The position numbers and the translations under genes were made by a program. This document shows, in pieces, positions 30,201 to 42,261 of a stretch of DNA of 64,000 nucleotides. The stretch spans positions 549,474,488 to 549,538,487 of the forward strand of contig NC_081412.1 in NCBI RefSeq assembly GCF_030272615.1, written 5' to 3'. Position 1 is the first letter of the stretch; each line of letters starts with the position of its first letter. The notes beneath the pieces are model-generated. The model had not been told where the DNA came from, made no database searches, and saw only the letters and a list, made by a program, of their open reading frames with translations. This DNA is from Cryptomeria japonica. Its lineage: Eukaryota; Streptophyta; Pinopsida; Cupressales; Cupressaceae.

Positions 30201-33200
30201 TATAGATTCATATCTATGGAACCGATCTCCTTACTTCCCATATCATCATTGATTGGTGACTTTTGAGGTGTGACGAAATTCTTTTTGCCTCTTGTTGCAG
30301 GGCCCACTGTAATGGAGAAAAATAATTTTGGAATAAATTACTTGAAAGGAATCCAAAAAAATTGAATATCTTGCCATGCAAAAGAAAATCTTCAAAAAAA
30401 TTATTATATTGTAATTTTGCATAACTTCCTCAGACATGCTCCAAATTCCTTAAAATCAGTAAGTACTATGTGTGGATAAATTCTTCCTTCTTCAACCCTC
30501 CAAAAATTAGGAATTTTTTTTGTTGTATTGTAGGTCTAGGAATGAAATTGGTGGAAGCCCTAGTTCTACCTAAATCCTATAATTCTGCTCTAGTTGACCT
30601 AAAATTAGGACTGAAGAAGCTCCAATATATCTTCGAGTAACCTTTAAAAAGTCAAGAAAAAATTTACCAAAATGAGAGAGATGTGCTTCCCAAAATGATC
30701 TCTAAAATTGAAAAAAATCACCTTGTTTATTGTCTTCATGATGCCTTGGTCATGCTTTGATATCACTTGTAATGGAACGACTTGCATAATAGAAGAATAT
30801 AATAGGAAATATGCCACAAATACTTGATGATGATATGTCACTTCAAGGGCACAACCTTCTAATCCACTTCAAGCTTGATATTTCCAATAGTTTTCAATAA
30901 AAACATAATATTCAATATGGTGATAATAAACTAACCACAATCTCTTATATATACCCTACTTATGCCTTTGATGTCACCCAGGCTGACTTAGATACCTAAT
31001 TATAACACCTAGGTCAACTTAAATACCTAAATAAAAATATAATAATGATAATATAACTTAAATAAAAGTTAAGGAAGCCTCAACCCAACTACTCATAACC
31101 TTATTAACACTATAAGATCAACGGTATGGTAGAAAACACTAGAATAAGTTAATAACTGAACATAAACATAAGAGGACGATGAAAGGAAATCAACAATGTT
31201 ATTAAGCTAAGAACCTTGCCTATGGCTACAAAGAATAACAATGCTATTAAACATAAGAGCACAAAGATAGGAAACCAATGCTATCATACAAAGATTCTCT
31301 CCAAGGGTTTGATAGAATAGCATCCCATAAGGCACCGATTCTCCTGATTTCTAAACATCTTCCATCCTCTATATCCTATTTATAAAAATGGTTAAATTCA
31401 AAGATACTAAATTTCCACAGTTCATGATGATAATTATGCCGAGTTTCTGGATTCAACTGTGTATATTTTGTTTGCATCAACGTTTTGGATCACACTCCAT
31501 GATCCATCATCAGGATGAGATTTCATCAACGTTTCGGATCACACTCCATGATCCATCACCAGGATGAGAGAGAGAGCTAATGAGATTTTTTTCTCATTAG
31601 CTCTCTCTCATCCTGATGATGGATCATGGAGTGTGATCCGAAACGTTGATGCAAACAAAATATACACAGTTGAATCCAGAAACTCAGCATAAAGGTTAAA
31701 TTCTTTAGTGCTCTCTCATTATGGCATTGTGTTAATGCCACAGGGACACATACCCCCCACATACCTACCATTTTTGGGATGGGGATGTCTCTGGGACGTG
31801 GGGACTCCAAGCAAATGCCCCCCACTATGCTGCTCCCACCACCTATTGGGAACATCCCCCTCAATTAGGGGATGGTTTTGGGACACCCCACTGCGTTGGA
31901 GACTTTAGGGAAATATAGTGACATCTAAAGAACCCTTAGGGGACTTGCCAGCATAAATATAGTGACATCTGAAGAACCCTTAGGGGACTTGCCAATATCT
32001 CTCGAATGCACTTAAAATTCCCAGATGTCCTCTGATCAAATATCTTTAAAAATGATTTTTTAAAAGAAAATTAAGTAATTTTGTAAATATTCAGGCCACT
32101 AAACCCAACCCTAATGGTTTATGGACTGCACCCACACCTAAAGCAGTCACAAAAAGCAACAATTTATGATATCCTAGCTTCACTGCAAATGTGCTCCCAT
32201 CCTTGTGTTCCCCCATTCCGAGACACTGTGGAACTTAGTTTAATGGGAAGTTGCAATCATGAATGCCCAGAACAAAACATAGCCAAAAATAAATGGAAGT
32301 TTTCTTTCTAATGTAAATGCATCCTTTTGTATGCGCTGCTGTATTTTCAGCAGGGGTAATGTATCAGAAAGAATTTGCAGAAATATTTCAGTTAAACATT
32401 CAATAATCGAGTGATGTTCCCATTGAGACTATCATTGGAATGGTGTGTGTCGTGAGTGTAACTTCCTTTAGGCTTAGATGCCAAGTCTAAGAGGCATCTA
32501 TTCTACGAAAGTTACACAAGACATCACCTAACCTCAACCTGTATATTCATATCATATCAGATGGATATGATGTCAATTAAAATGTAATTGTGGCAGCCCA
32601 TTTGAAATTTCTCTAAGCCTAAGCCTGAATCAGGGCCCTTTTTGCAAAAAAATTGCTTTTCTATAATGGTTGAAATACATTCATTTTGTTTTCTGTATTT
32701 TACAATGATCCATTTGTTTCGAGTTTCTGTATAGTTTGGATTTACAATTAGATAGGTAATCTCTACAAGTTTGCCAACACCTCAAATTAGCAAAAACCAT
32801 TTAGCTTTTTTGCATTAATTTTTAGACTGTACATTTGAGTCATGTTGAAAAAGCTCATAAACAATGAGAATTTTTCCCATCTTGTTGCTTTAGCTATTCC
32901 AGCAAATATTTTCTTTAATCATATTATGCAAATGCGGGCGTTGTCTCATTTAGTGATCAGTTGTATGACAGGATTTCATCACTCCTAAAGAAGCTCTCTC
33001 TATTTGTGTCCATTAACTTGTCTCTTGATCCAACTTGAAGCAACCATGACCTAGTGATCCCCAAGATGCGGGGCCAACTAAGAGATAGGAGTCTGTGCAC
33101 TATAATGCCTCTTCATGTATTCTGTCATTCATGGTTCTTTTTTCATGCACAATCATTTTGTAGAATTTTTAAGTCTTGCTAAGTACCCATCTTGATATAA

Positions 33201-35423
33201 AAGAAAGGTCAAATGTTTTTGAAAAATATCCCTACTTGCTGTGGCCTACTATAACTCTATCGTGTTAAAGAAAAATTATAAATCTTTTGTGTGAAAGAAA
33301 TGATATGATTTATAAAGGAAAGAGGTTTCAAATAATGGTTAGTACTGTAGAGAATTTAAAACGTCAACATATTAAACCATGTGATTCTTTAAGCACAAAG
33401 ATTGATTGCTTGACTAGTTAAATACTGTATTTGTTTGGCAGCTTTGAGCTTATATTTATGGATTTCTGATCTGATTTCTTCTGTGTAGATAATTGGTGCA
33501 GGGGATGCCAAACGTCTGAATGCAGTGGAGTTTGATATCAAAGATGCAGAATCCACTGCTAAAGCTATAGGAAATGCCAGCAAAGCAGTGGTATCCATAG
33601 GACCCACAGAGAATGGTCCTAGTTCTCAAGTTACCACAAGTGATGCTTTCTACATTATTGAAGCAGCCAAGATAGCAAATGTGAAGCATGTGGTTGTTGT
33701 TTATGAGTCTCAAGGCGTATCTCCAAATGTTCTTGACGGAATCTCTTCATTTTTCACTAATATTTTTGGAAAGTCAGAAATTTCATTACCAGAACTCATA
33801 GACAAAATTGTGGAAATGAATATGAGTTACACAATTCTGAAGGCCAGTTCTGTAGATGAATTTGCTTCAAACAACGATAACAACCTTGTTCTGAAGACAG
33901 AAGGAAAAGAAGACATAAAAGACAAAGTAATCAATGCAAATTCAGCATTGAATTCCATGGTTAAAGGTCAAACTGTCTGCCAATTTCAAAATATTCGAAG
34001 GACTAATCTAGTGTCAATCTCAATCTTCTCAATGCTCTTCTTCCCCTGAACACGATATAAATTTGTTAATTTGTAAACCTCCTGTTCCAATTCTGTGTTT
34101 TTTGTTTGCTACTGTAACACCCATGCGTATTGATATTTTATTCAGACAAGAGTAAAGATTAGCGAAAGGCTCCCAAGAACATTATATCTCCCTCCAGGAA
34201 CATATTTCTCTTGGCCTTACAATCTCTAGGAAATGACAATGTATTACCACATAAATTTTCTGCCAGTCTCTACTTTCAATGAATTTAGTTGTATGTGCAT
34301 GTATACTATATGTTTAACGATTGTTCCTTTTTTTCTATCATGGACAGGTGTCAAGGACTCAAGTGGCATGTGTTGTTTCTGAGGTTCTTTCAAACACCTC
34401 TGTCTCAGAGAATAAGGTTTTCGTCTCTCATTTATGAAAATCCCCATCTATGTAAATAGTGGGAAGCATATTTTCACTTTGTCCGAAATTCTTTGTCTTA
34501 ACTGATATATATGAAGGATTATGGGCAGACAGTTGTTGTACTTACAATAACTCCTGATTTTGACAGACTTTTGAAGTTGCAGCAAGCCCATCTGCACCAT
34601 TGAAGCCAATTGGTGAACTTTTGAGGTAGAGTTATATTTTGTGTTGTCCATAATATTCTGAGTACATCAGTGTGGGATTTCAGGTTTTTCATTTCTAAAA
34701 TGTTTTTTAATTTTTTATTTGCATTGAGCTTTGAGATGCCTTAATCACTTCTTGGGGTATGACACTTTGCATTTGTGACTCCCACTGACTTCTTTTAGGA
34801 ACCTATGGACACCAGTGTTATTCTTCTTGGTGCACTCTCTAGTTCTCCTTCTCAAGTAACTGTTTAGTATAATGATTCATTAGTGCTTGGTAATGTATGG
34901 CAGTGCCATTCCAACAGATGGACGAAAAGAAGCTTATGTAGAGGCCCAAGCAAGGGCCAAAGCTGAAGAAGATGCTCGAATTGCTGCAGAAAATGAACGC
35001 CAAGCAAAGGAGCTTGTTAGCCAGCTGGAAGCAGAAGCAAAAAGGCTTGCAGGACAAGAAGCTAAAGCCACTCAACTTGCTGACCAAGTCAAGACAGTGG
35101 CTGGAACTGCATCAATTGATTATTTTGTAGGAAAAGCTAAAGAATTTGGTATAGATTTGTTTGGAAATAAAACGGGAACTCAAGTCATAAAATCTTCCGA
35201 TTCTCAGCCTCAAAAGAATTTTGGAACTTTACTTTCCACAGTGAAAGGCAAGGTAAAGTCAGCAAAATCTGAAAGTTTTGACGTTCAGGCTGTCACTGTG
35301 GAGGGGGAAGAAAAATCTGCAGCCTTGAAGCAGGATGGAGTTGTGGCAGTTTCCCAACCACAAGTAAACAAGTTCCTGGGAGGCTTGTTTAAGCAAGAAA
35401 CTATATATGTGGATGATGATTAA
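27209..35423 (+). CDS. PTAC16: pTAC16-like plastid nucleoid/thylakoid Rossmann-fold protein, 5 exons
   Basis: Exons 27209-27643, 33489-33926, 34348-34416, 34567-34625 and 34904-35423 join in frame with GT-AG introns to 506 codons. This is close to the about 510 residues I recall for Arabidopsis pTAC16. Residues 1-50 are Ser/Arg/Lys-rich and poor in acidic residues, as in a chloroplast transit peptide. A Rossmann nucleotide-binding loop GATGQFG lies at about 104-110 (FVAGATGQFGARI). An SDR-like body with IVEMNMSYTILKASSVDEF follows. Then come a highly charged Ala/Glu/Lys helix (about 343-395, EAYVEAQARAKAEEDARIAA) and a conserved end KQETIYVDDD. The family is found in the plastid transcriptionally active chromosome and on thylakoids, and is reported as an STN7-dependent phosphoprotein; its catalytic activity, if any, is unknown. 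The end of exon 2 is the least certain junction (AAA|GTAATC). No internal stop; appears functional. Confidence 0.9.
27867..28157 (-). repeat. 3' LTR of intronic chromovirus
   Basis: 291 bp aligning with the right LTR (shared blocks: atatgtcactt, tatatacac/ccta, actcataaccttattaac), with an internal deletion near its left end. Confidence 0.8.
28215..28470 (-). pseudogene. Chromodomain remnant of gypsy pol
   Basis: Minus strand: VPQTITKYLIQWKNWP, then DATWENEDF, the aromatic and Trp-x-x-x-x-D-A-T-W-E pattern of the chromodomain at the C-terminus of chromovirus integrases. The domain directs integration to particular chromatin. Stops and frame changes lie upstream. Confidence 0.85.
28471..29070 (-). 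pseudogene. Remnant between protease trace and chromodomain
   Basis: A partly open minus frame (28772-28521) has no recognisable RT or integrase motifs. This is where about 2.5 kb of polymerase sequence would be in a complete element, so a deletion is inferred. Confidence 0.5.
29071..30300 (-). pseudogene. Chromovirus gag and protease trace
   Basis: Gag core on the minus strand near 29635-29400: LKESFLGGSKDHVKYEVYRF, then FQAMVMARPKE, typical of chromovirus gag. A protease-like TILIDKESTHNLINNKL at about 29165-29110 has lost D-[ST]-G (reads D-K-E). Many stops. Confidence 0.8.
30754..30767 (-). other. Degenerate primer-binding site of intronic element
   Basis: Minus strand TGATATCAAAGC next to the LTR end, two changes from TGGTATCAGAGC. 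Confidence 0.65.
30768..31138 (-). repeat. 5' LTR of intronic chromovirus
   Basis: 371 bp; see the element entry. Contains tatatatacc (about 30947-30956) in TATA-like context. Confidence 0.8.
31435..31691. mobile_element. Fold-back (MITE-like) element with TA ends
   Basis: Inverted arms of about 85 bp: left arm from TGCCGAGTTTCTGGATTC (31437), right arm ending GAATCCAGAAACTCAGCA (31689), each bordered by TA. Inside, the motif ggatcacactccatgatcc occurs twice in one direction and once in the other. A tight palindrome lies around 31575-31610 (gagctaatgag/ctcattagctc). No ORF. TA borders suggest mobilisation by a Tc1/mariner-type transposase (inference). Confidence 0.75.
31911..31995. repeat. 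45-bp tandem duplication in intron 1
   Basis: aaatatagtgacatct...ggacttgcca occurs at 31911-31950 and again at 31956-31995 with one substitution. Confidence 0.9.
32411..32528. repeat. Imperfect inverted repeat, possible small MITE
   Basis: Outer gtgatgtt / agacatcac arms and inner gtgtaactt / aagttacac and gatgcc / ggcatc arms nest around 32485. Short and imperfect. Confidence 0.4.
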
Positions 35424-35580
35424 TTAGTTTTACCAACCTTTTCGTTCTTTGTATCTGTTTATAAAAGATATCCAATTGACATAATTTGTAGGTTGCCCAA
35501 TTCCAGTATATATTTTTTGGTGCAAAATTACTGGTCAGAAACATTATCTAAATTGCATCACTGTTCAACTTGTTTGATTT
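35424..35580 (+). other. Probable 3' UTR of pTAC16
   Basis: A/T-rich sequence directly after the stop. No single clear polyadenylation signal stands out (ataaaaga at 35461 is a candidate). Confidence 0.4.
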
Positions 35581-36082
35581 GAATATTCTGTTTCAGTTTT
35601 CAAGAGCATTGATAATGCAGAGAGTGAGCTAAATGAGTTTGGCTCTAAAGAATAATCTATTCAGAGAATAATTGCCTTTGAATTGTTGCTTTCTACTGGG
35701 AATTACCAGATGAAAATTTTAGTGATGTTTAATGTTCAATTCCTCAATTATTCACTTAATCTAGGCAAATTTAGGCTCCCATAAATACAGTTTAAGCAGA
35801 ATAGACCAATTATAAGATAGTTTGTACATCGGAATTTCTGTTTCTGTTTTTAAGAGGATTGATAATTCAGAGAATGAGCTAAATAAGTTTGGCTCTAAAG
35901 AATAATCTATTCAGAGAATAATTGCCTTTGAATTGTTGCTTTCTACTGGGAATTACCAGATGAAAATTTTAATGATATTTCATGTTCAATTCCTCAATTA
36001 TTCACTTAATCTAGGCAAATTTTAGGTTGCCATAAATACAGTTTAAGCAGAATAGACCAATTATAAGATAGTTTGTACATCG
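35581..36082 (+). repeat. 251-bp tandem duplication downstream of pTAC16
   Basis: Copies at 35581-35831 and 35832-36082 share long identical runs (ggctctaaagaataatc..., ctactgggaattaccag...) with about one change per 20 bases. Non-coding. Confidence 0.9.
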
Positions 36083-39000
36083 AAATTCTTATTCATCCGC
36101 TGAAGCTTAAATAGAATTTTATAAGAATATTTTATTCTAACCGTATGTAAGGTGTTCCATTGGTCAGCCAAGAATTATCTGGAAGCATAACTTATAATAT
36201 TTATCTTTCTCATGCTAAATTTGTGAAATTCTTTTACTTTTCATGAAGTTCACAGGTATTATATGAGAAGTTAGAGTCTAACTACAAGCAAGCAACCTGA
36301 AAAAGATCTCTTTGTCTAACTTAGAACATGTCATCAAACAGATGTGCACAAATTTGCACCATGAAAACAAAATTATAATTTGCTTTGATGAATGCATTTG
36401 TCTATCATACTACAGGAAAGTGTAAATTCAGCAACTCAAAAGTTATTTTAAGAACACTTGATGGTGCAGGGAAGTATCGACTGTTTATTTATAATTTTGG
36501 TTGAACAAAGTTTCAGAATCACGCATACCATAAAGATACCATGAGGGAAGTCTTGGTGGAATGCTTTCTGCATAAGGCTTAATGGATAACCAATGTCTAC
36601 GTAAATTTCTTTTGGCTTTTAGAAGTTATTATCTTTGCCAATCATAAATGTGTCCATGTTTAAAGAAAATTATAAAGCAATTAGAGGGTATAGGAATTTT
36701 TTTAAAGCTTTTGGATGGTATTTTAGATTTGTTATATTATAGGAAAATGATATTTATTTAATGAATGCCTTAAAAGTACAAAATACAGAGTTTCATTGAC
36801 AGTGATGAAACCACTTTCTAGTACATATGTTATTATTACCCAGGTACAACCATATCTAGTAATCTTATATTCTCATAAGCCCAGGTTTAGTTGTAAATTC
36901 ATTTGCTTCTTCTCATGGCTTTCCCATGTTAGTTCCATTAGTCTCTGTTTTTACAAAGCATTTATGAACTCCACCAAATTGTCTGTGAACAATACAATAT
37001 TATGTTCCATTCTTGGGGAATTCTATCAAAATTCCTTTTCAAAACGTGGGGTTTCAGATGGTTCTTCCTCGTCGATGCAGGTCAACTTCTATTGGAAGGT
37101 TTTATTATAGCTCCAAACATTATTCAGTATTAGCTCTTTTTCAGAGGCTGATTACAACCTTTCGAACCTCCACTATGGGGTTATTATGGAGTAAATATGA
37201 TGTAGGATAACCTCTATTTCAAGGTTTGCATAGCCTCACAAATCTGTATTGAAAGGGCTAGTCCAGTGCAAAAATCTGATGCAAGCTAACTTCTGTGTTA
37301 AACCTATTTGTAATGGCCCTTTTAAAGTACTAAAACAATTTGGTGCATTCGCACTAGATACAACTCCTTATTCAAACACGTGCTTAGTTAGAAATGTAGA
37401 GAAGTTAGTAGGCATGGGTATTCCACAGTCCATGAAAGTTGATTATCAGTAAATAGGATCTGAAACATTAATGCTACAAATGTAAATGCAGTTAAATCCA
37501 AAATCTAAAACATCATGTACAGAAGTTACATGCTTAAAGGAGGAGGGGCAGAGACGGAAATAGTTACATCAATTGAAGACAGTACTTGAAAACTACAAAA
37601 GAACATAAAGAAGTAGAAGCGACAACCTAAAATAAGTCTTACGAAGACGAGGCATTGAACAGTTTGCCCCAGTGGCCACAATGAAAGAAGTAAACAAAGT
37701 TGTCCAAAGATTATATGGAAAAGTATAATGATTTTCTTCTTAGGTGAGTTTTGGAACCAAAATGATCTCCATTTCAGTAGTCTAATCTAAGAGGATATAC
37801 ACACCCCAAGTTTCTTTATACATTTTCAATGGCCTCTTGCCACATTAAAGTCCAAATTTGGGATTTCATATGGTTGGCTTGAACATTCGGGTATAGAAAT
37901 GTGTTACTGTAGATATTGTTTCTTTGACCAACTATATCTTATATTTACCTTCAACATGCTCTCTATTTGACCACAAGTTGTTTTTCTTTCTAGATGGCTG
38001 TATTTAGCTACTCCTACACCCTTTTTATTTTCTTTTTGTTCATCGTGAATTAGGAATCATATGCACAATCTTATATTGTTCAAAAAGGAAGCTAATTCGC
38101 ACCCTCTTCTCTACGTTAGGGAATCATCATATTCCTCTATGAACACCTATGGGATTTTAGGGTTTTACAATGGAGCTCCACAAGAGGAAGATAAGTTACA
38201 ATCATAAGTTTTGGAGATTCAAAAACATAGAATTCACATGTAACAAAGTTCCCCTATCCTTGAGGGTACTTTAATATGGTTCACTATTAATTTTCCTTAT
38301 ACTTCATAATTCTATTTATAACAAACTCTCCTAAGAAGTATTCGAGAGCTGGTGAGGTAAATGTGCTAAGAAGTTGACTTTCATTCAGTATCCATTTTCC
38401 CCAGTCCTATTCATTTTATGGATGTTGGTGAGAATATTTATTTCATATGTTCTTGTAGACATCTTAATTTTGTTTCTTTCTATCATTAATTTTATGAAGT
38501 AATTTATCATTCTAATATTACTATATCAATTAATTAATATTATAATTGATAAATTAATTAATAATTTTAATACAAAAGCAAAACAAGTTTTAAATAAAAA
38601 AATAAAAGCAAACTTAAATTACCAATCAAATGAATTAATTGCAACTATTCTTTCTTTCATTCAAAAAACTTTAAATTAACACTTCCTCCTTTACAAATCA
38701 GAAGCAAAAATCACTTAATCAATTCAAATCATCAATCAATAATGGATATATGTTGCAAGATATAGCATGATCATTTGAAATCTTGTCAATCAAAAAGAAG
38801 ATACGCTTATTTAGAAGTTTTTATATATCATAGAATAGAAATTCAATGTTCTTTCAATTTCTTTTATTGTTTTGAAATTCCAATTTATTCTAGAATGCAT
38901 AGTGGAACCTATGTATTTGATATATTTTTTGGATCTGATTTGCAGTAATACAAAAGTCTATTATTGTTGTGTGCCAATGATTAAGATTTGTGTTGGGCAG

Positions 39001-39574
39001 ACTTAAAGTCATTCCAATTGCATAGTTTGGTCTAAGCATATTGTTTATGGAACAATGATAAGGCTTTTGATATTTGTTTTGATTAATTAAAAACAGGTTT
39101 TTGAAAGGAACCTGGAACCTTGTTACAAAGCAGGAGAAAGATAAAGCATAAAAGAGGCAGAAAACAATAGTGCCTGATCACCCACATAGAACAGTTCCCA
39201 GCCAAAACAAAAAGGGAACACAAGACAAAGGAAGCAATACTAGACAACCAAAGGAAAGCACAAAGATAGCACAAGGACTTTTGATATTTGTTGATTTCCT
39301 TTATTGCTCTAAATTTGCATGCCCACATTCTTATCCCTTGATGTTTTTCAGCAGTTAGGCCCTTCCACAAATGGGTTCAATGATGAATTTGAATACAAAA
39401 GAAAAGTGGGTGAGATCTAATGGATGCCCAATTGCATTGAGTTCATGGATATGATCATAAATGAAAGTAAAATCTTCTACATCCTTGGGTCCTTTCATAG
39501 CTATCAACCTCCTCAAGGTAAATACTAGAGAACAATTAGTACATCACGAGTCTTTTAAGGTATATAAGCTCTTC
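36083..39574. other. Intergenic stretch without recognised genes
   Basis: About 3.5 kb of A/T-rich sequence. Small ORFs at 36796-37110, 37249-37452 and 39083-39370 show no motif or family resemblance and look like chance. 38510-38640 is very A/T-rich. No LTR boundaries seen. Confidence 0.5.
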
Positions 39575-39660
39575 TAGTCACCTAAAACAGACCCCATACA
39601 CTAATAAATAAGATGCATCATACCACTATATTAGTGTATGAGATGTGTTTTAGGTGGTTG
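39575..39660. repeat. Hairpin (32-bp arms)
   Basis: Arm tagtcacctaaaacag...catacactaat (39575-39606) pairs with ttagtgtatgag...ttttaggtggtt (39629-39660) around a 22-bp loop. Possible MITE fragment. Confidence 0.6.
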
Positions 39661-40130
39661 GATAGAGGTTTCTAGTGCTAAACATGCCTTTGTGTGTATG
39701 TGGGAGAAAAAGTGACACTAAGCAAACATGCCCTAATCTCACTTTCAACCACACACTTGTGGAATACGAAAGAGCCTAGAGGTATCACACAATTGGCTAC
39801 TTCTTCTTGTGGAAGAGAGAGCCACGGGCTACCTATTAGGATTTCTATTCCTTTGTTGTAATTGAAAGATGAAATGATGCAAGTTCAATCCCTAACCCCA
39901 AAGTGCAAGTATGAACTAATGACAAGATTGCAGAATTGAACTTAAATAATGAAAAGCTGTAAACACAAGGACAAGACAAGAATGTAAATGCGTACCCGGT
40001 GTTAAAATATGAATGAAAATGTTCGGGACGGGGGCGCGGGCGCCACTGTCCTGAATCTGCCCCTGAAACTGCTCCGAAAACTGTTGTTTTACACTCTGGA
40101 AAGGCTGTCAAAAATGCTGAAAATGTTGTC

Positions 40131-40230
40131 TGTCAGGAGGACCAGGGCGCCCAGCGCCCCTGTCCCAGGGACCAGGGCGCCCAGCACCCCTGTCCTGGCA
40201 GGACCAGGGCGCCCCACGCCCCTGTCCTGG
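40131..40230. repeat. Three GC-rich 'ggaccagggcgccc...cctgtcc' units
   Basis: Three direct copies of about 30 bp (40138, 40168, 40201 onward), each itself nearly palindromic. Related units stand in reverse at 53083-53149 and 59663-59691. Confidence 0.8.
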
Positions 40231-40972
40231 TCTGTTGCTCTGAAATTTGGTGGGAAAGTCAGTCTCAGTCTGCTTCTCCCGGATCTGCAACCTGCGGCGT
40301 CGTCCGAGTCCTGAAACCTACACTTATATCTAAAAAGGTGTTTGGGCGGCTATATAGGGTTTTGCCTTAGTCAAACCCCCGCTTCGGTGATTTCCACCTC
40401 CACGAATAGCCAATTTGTATTGTAAAATGTATTGTGTGTGCAGACCTAGTGTGTGTGCAAGGTCCTAAAATGCAAGAAAGCAAACTAGAGCAACCTAGAA
40501 AGTAAACCCTAATTGCTTGTAAATGATAATGTAAATGCTCTAAATCAAGATGCAAAGTGATCTAAAGCATGAATAAAGGATATATTGAAGCTTATGCAAA
40601 GACATGAAAACAACATGAAATCATACCCAACCCTCAAGGGAGGAGTACAAGCCAATCTTCAGTCAGTAATCTCCTATTGTTCTTCAATGTCTTCCAAGCC
40701 CTAAATGGATGAATGAAATTGATAAATGCTTGATAGAAGGATGTTGAATGTTGTTGAAGTCTTCAAAGATCTGCTCTTTCGCTGCATAGAAGGTCCCTCA
40801 AAACCAAAAATTCGGATCCTTTCAAATGAAGAAAGAGAGCTCTTATGTATGAAACTCTAGGTCTTAATTTCAACTTTAGGCCGACTTAGAGATTGAATCT
40901 CCTGCCAATTTCTTGGGGTTAAGCTTTATTTTATGATTGGATCGCGCTCCTAAAATTTCGGGAAAAATGTCC

Positions 40973-41005
40973 GGGACCATGTTGCACTCCGGGCGCCATG
41001 GTCCC
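40973..41005. repeat. GC-rich hairpin, core in orientation 1
   Basis: Arms gggaccatg and catggtccc enclose ttgcactccgggcgc. See 57625-57656 for the inverted core. Confidence 0.85.
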
Positions 41006-41375
41006 AACAACTTTTCACCAAATTTTCAGGACTGTCGGATATGATGATTTTAGAGAGAATCCCAAAGTTACAGGTGATTTCGAGATGTTTTGACCCCCGA
41101 AATCAAGCCCCCAAGTTCAAAATAGGACCTAATTAGGGTTTTTGATTAAATGATGTATTGGAGGAATAAAATGAAAAGGGCACACTTTAATGAAAGGGCC
41201 CAACTTTATGATGTAGGAAATGATAAAATAGGACCTTAGACCTAATTAATTTAATTAATTAAGTGCTAAAGGGGAAAAGCAATGCAAAATGCAAAATGCG
41301 CCAAGGCGGGTGTTAAACTAGGTGTGAAATTGTACCACCCTAGCAAGTGCGTACAATTTACGACGCTACAGTGTG

Positions 41376-42107
41376 GTTTTGGTTTCAAGATTTAATATCT
41401 TTCAAAGACAAACCTTTCTTTAAGTAGTGAGATACGGGTTTAAGCTTTTTTGTTTAAATCTTCAATATTAAGTTTGAAAGAGAAAGAATGGTTTAACTAT
41501 TACATTTTGTCATATCCATGCCAAATTTAGTAATTGCAATTTTTTTTGGATAGTTTCTTATTTCGTTATTTATTGTTAAGTCTTTCTTAGTCTAGCAAAT
41601 ATCATTTGATTAAGATATGAATTTCAAAATTACTAATATTTACTATGAATAATGCTATAGCAAGATTCAAAAAAGTAATATTAAACAAGTTTAAAATATA
41701 ATTAAATAAATTCTCTTTTGTTATTTATTTATATTTGTTTGTGTGATTTAAGCACATATGTTGTTTCTTGTGTCATATGGTGATCATGAGATTCATAAAT
41801 GGTTTAGTCCCAAATTTATCCATGCATGCTCTTTCCTTGCATTGTAAAATGATCTTAAAAATTAGAAGTGTATACGATTTTTTATTTTATTTTTCTTTGG
41901 GAGTTTAAGAACTTGAATTTCGCTACCAAACATTAACCAAAGCCCATGTTCTAGCAAGCTATATGAATTCATTGGAGAAGTTGTCATTCTTGGGTAAGTG
42001 GCTGTGTATGTTTAAACACATCATAAAGTAAGGTAGTTTCATCCACCAATACCTAAACTTTAAGGAACACCCTTGTATCATGGACTTGGCCCTCACGTAC
42101 TTTTAGG
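41376..42107. other. No gene seen
   Basis: A/T-rich sequence with no ORF or repeat structure that I can identify. Confidence 0.5.
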
Positions 42108-42261
42108 TATTGATAAGATAACTTCTAGATTCATCAATATATGTTTTTTAATTGATGTTTTGGATCACTCTCTTCAATTCTTGATGATAGATCATTAAGT
42201 GTGGTCTAAAATGTCAATTGAAAAGCATACACATTTGAATCTAGAAGCTATCTTATCAATA
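42108..42261. mobile_element. Second fold-back element of the 31435 family
   Basis: 154 bp bordered by TA, arms TTGATAAGATAACTTCTAG and CTAGAAGCTATCTTATCAA. Its interior matches the intronic element block by block: tctagattca, gttttggatcac, gatgatagatcatt, tttgaatctagaa. Smaller because the duplicated interior is absent. Confidence 0.75.

Larger units (their letters stand above)
27867..31138 (-). mobile_element. Internally deleted Ty3/gypsy chromovirus in intron 1
   Basis: LTRs at 27867-28157 and 30768-31138. On the minus strand the LTR starts TGTGCTAC (left copy) or TGTTTTCTAC (right copy) and ends TTACA. A primer site like TGATATCAAAGC (a changed TGGTATCAGAGC) lies at about 30754-30765. 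The purine tract GAGGAGTGGGGG lies at about 28158-28170. Coding remains are gag, a protease trace and a C-terminal chromodomain; RT, RNase H and integrase are missing. Flanking 5-mers ctaag and ctaga are similar but not identical. Confidence 0.8.
27644..33488 (+). other. Intron 1 of pTAC16 (5845 bp), transposon-filled
   Basis: Donor AAG|GTTAGT, acceptor TCTGTGTAG|ATA. It contains an antisense chromovirus remnant (27867-31138), a fold-back element (31435-31691) and a 45-bp tandem duplication (31911-31995). The last 1.5 kb shows no repeat or coding signal. The other introns are 421, 150 and 278 bp. Confidence 0.85.
39699..41370 (-). repeat. Solo gypsy LTR, 1672 bp
   Basis: On the minus strand it starts TGTAGCGTCGTAAATTG, like other gypsy LTRs here. 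It carries the GC-rich hairpins at 40025-40051, 40131-40230 and 40973-41005 and a minus-strand TATA-like site near 40352-40360. Flanking 5-mers gtgta (39694-39698) and gtgtg (41371-41375) agree at four of five. No internal region adjoins it. Confidence 0.6.

Noticed and set aside
35590-35660. Possible extra 3' exon of pTAC16 (short open frame after a ttcag)
   Set aside because: The main ORF already ends in the conserved family C-terminus at 35423. The open frame is only 20 codons and is repeated in the tandem duplication.
37249-37452. Small ORF of 67 codons downstream of pTAC16
   Set aside because: No family resemblance, no splice or promoter context, length within chance expectation.
39083-39370. 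95-codon minus-strand Cys/Leu-rich ORF
   Set aside because: No motif or homology recognised; likely chance in this composition.
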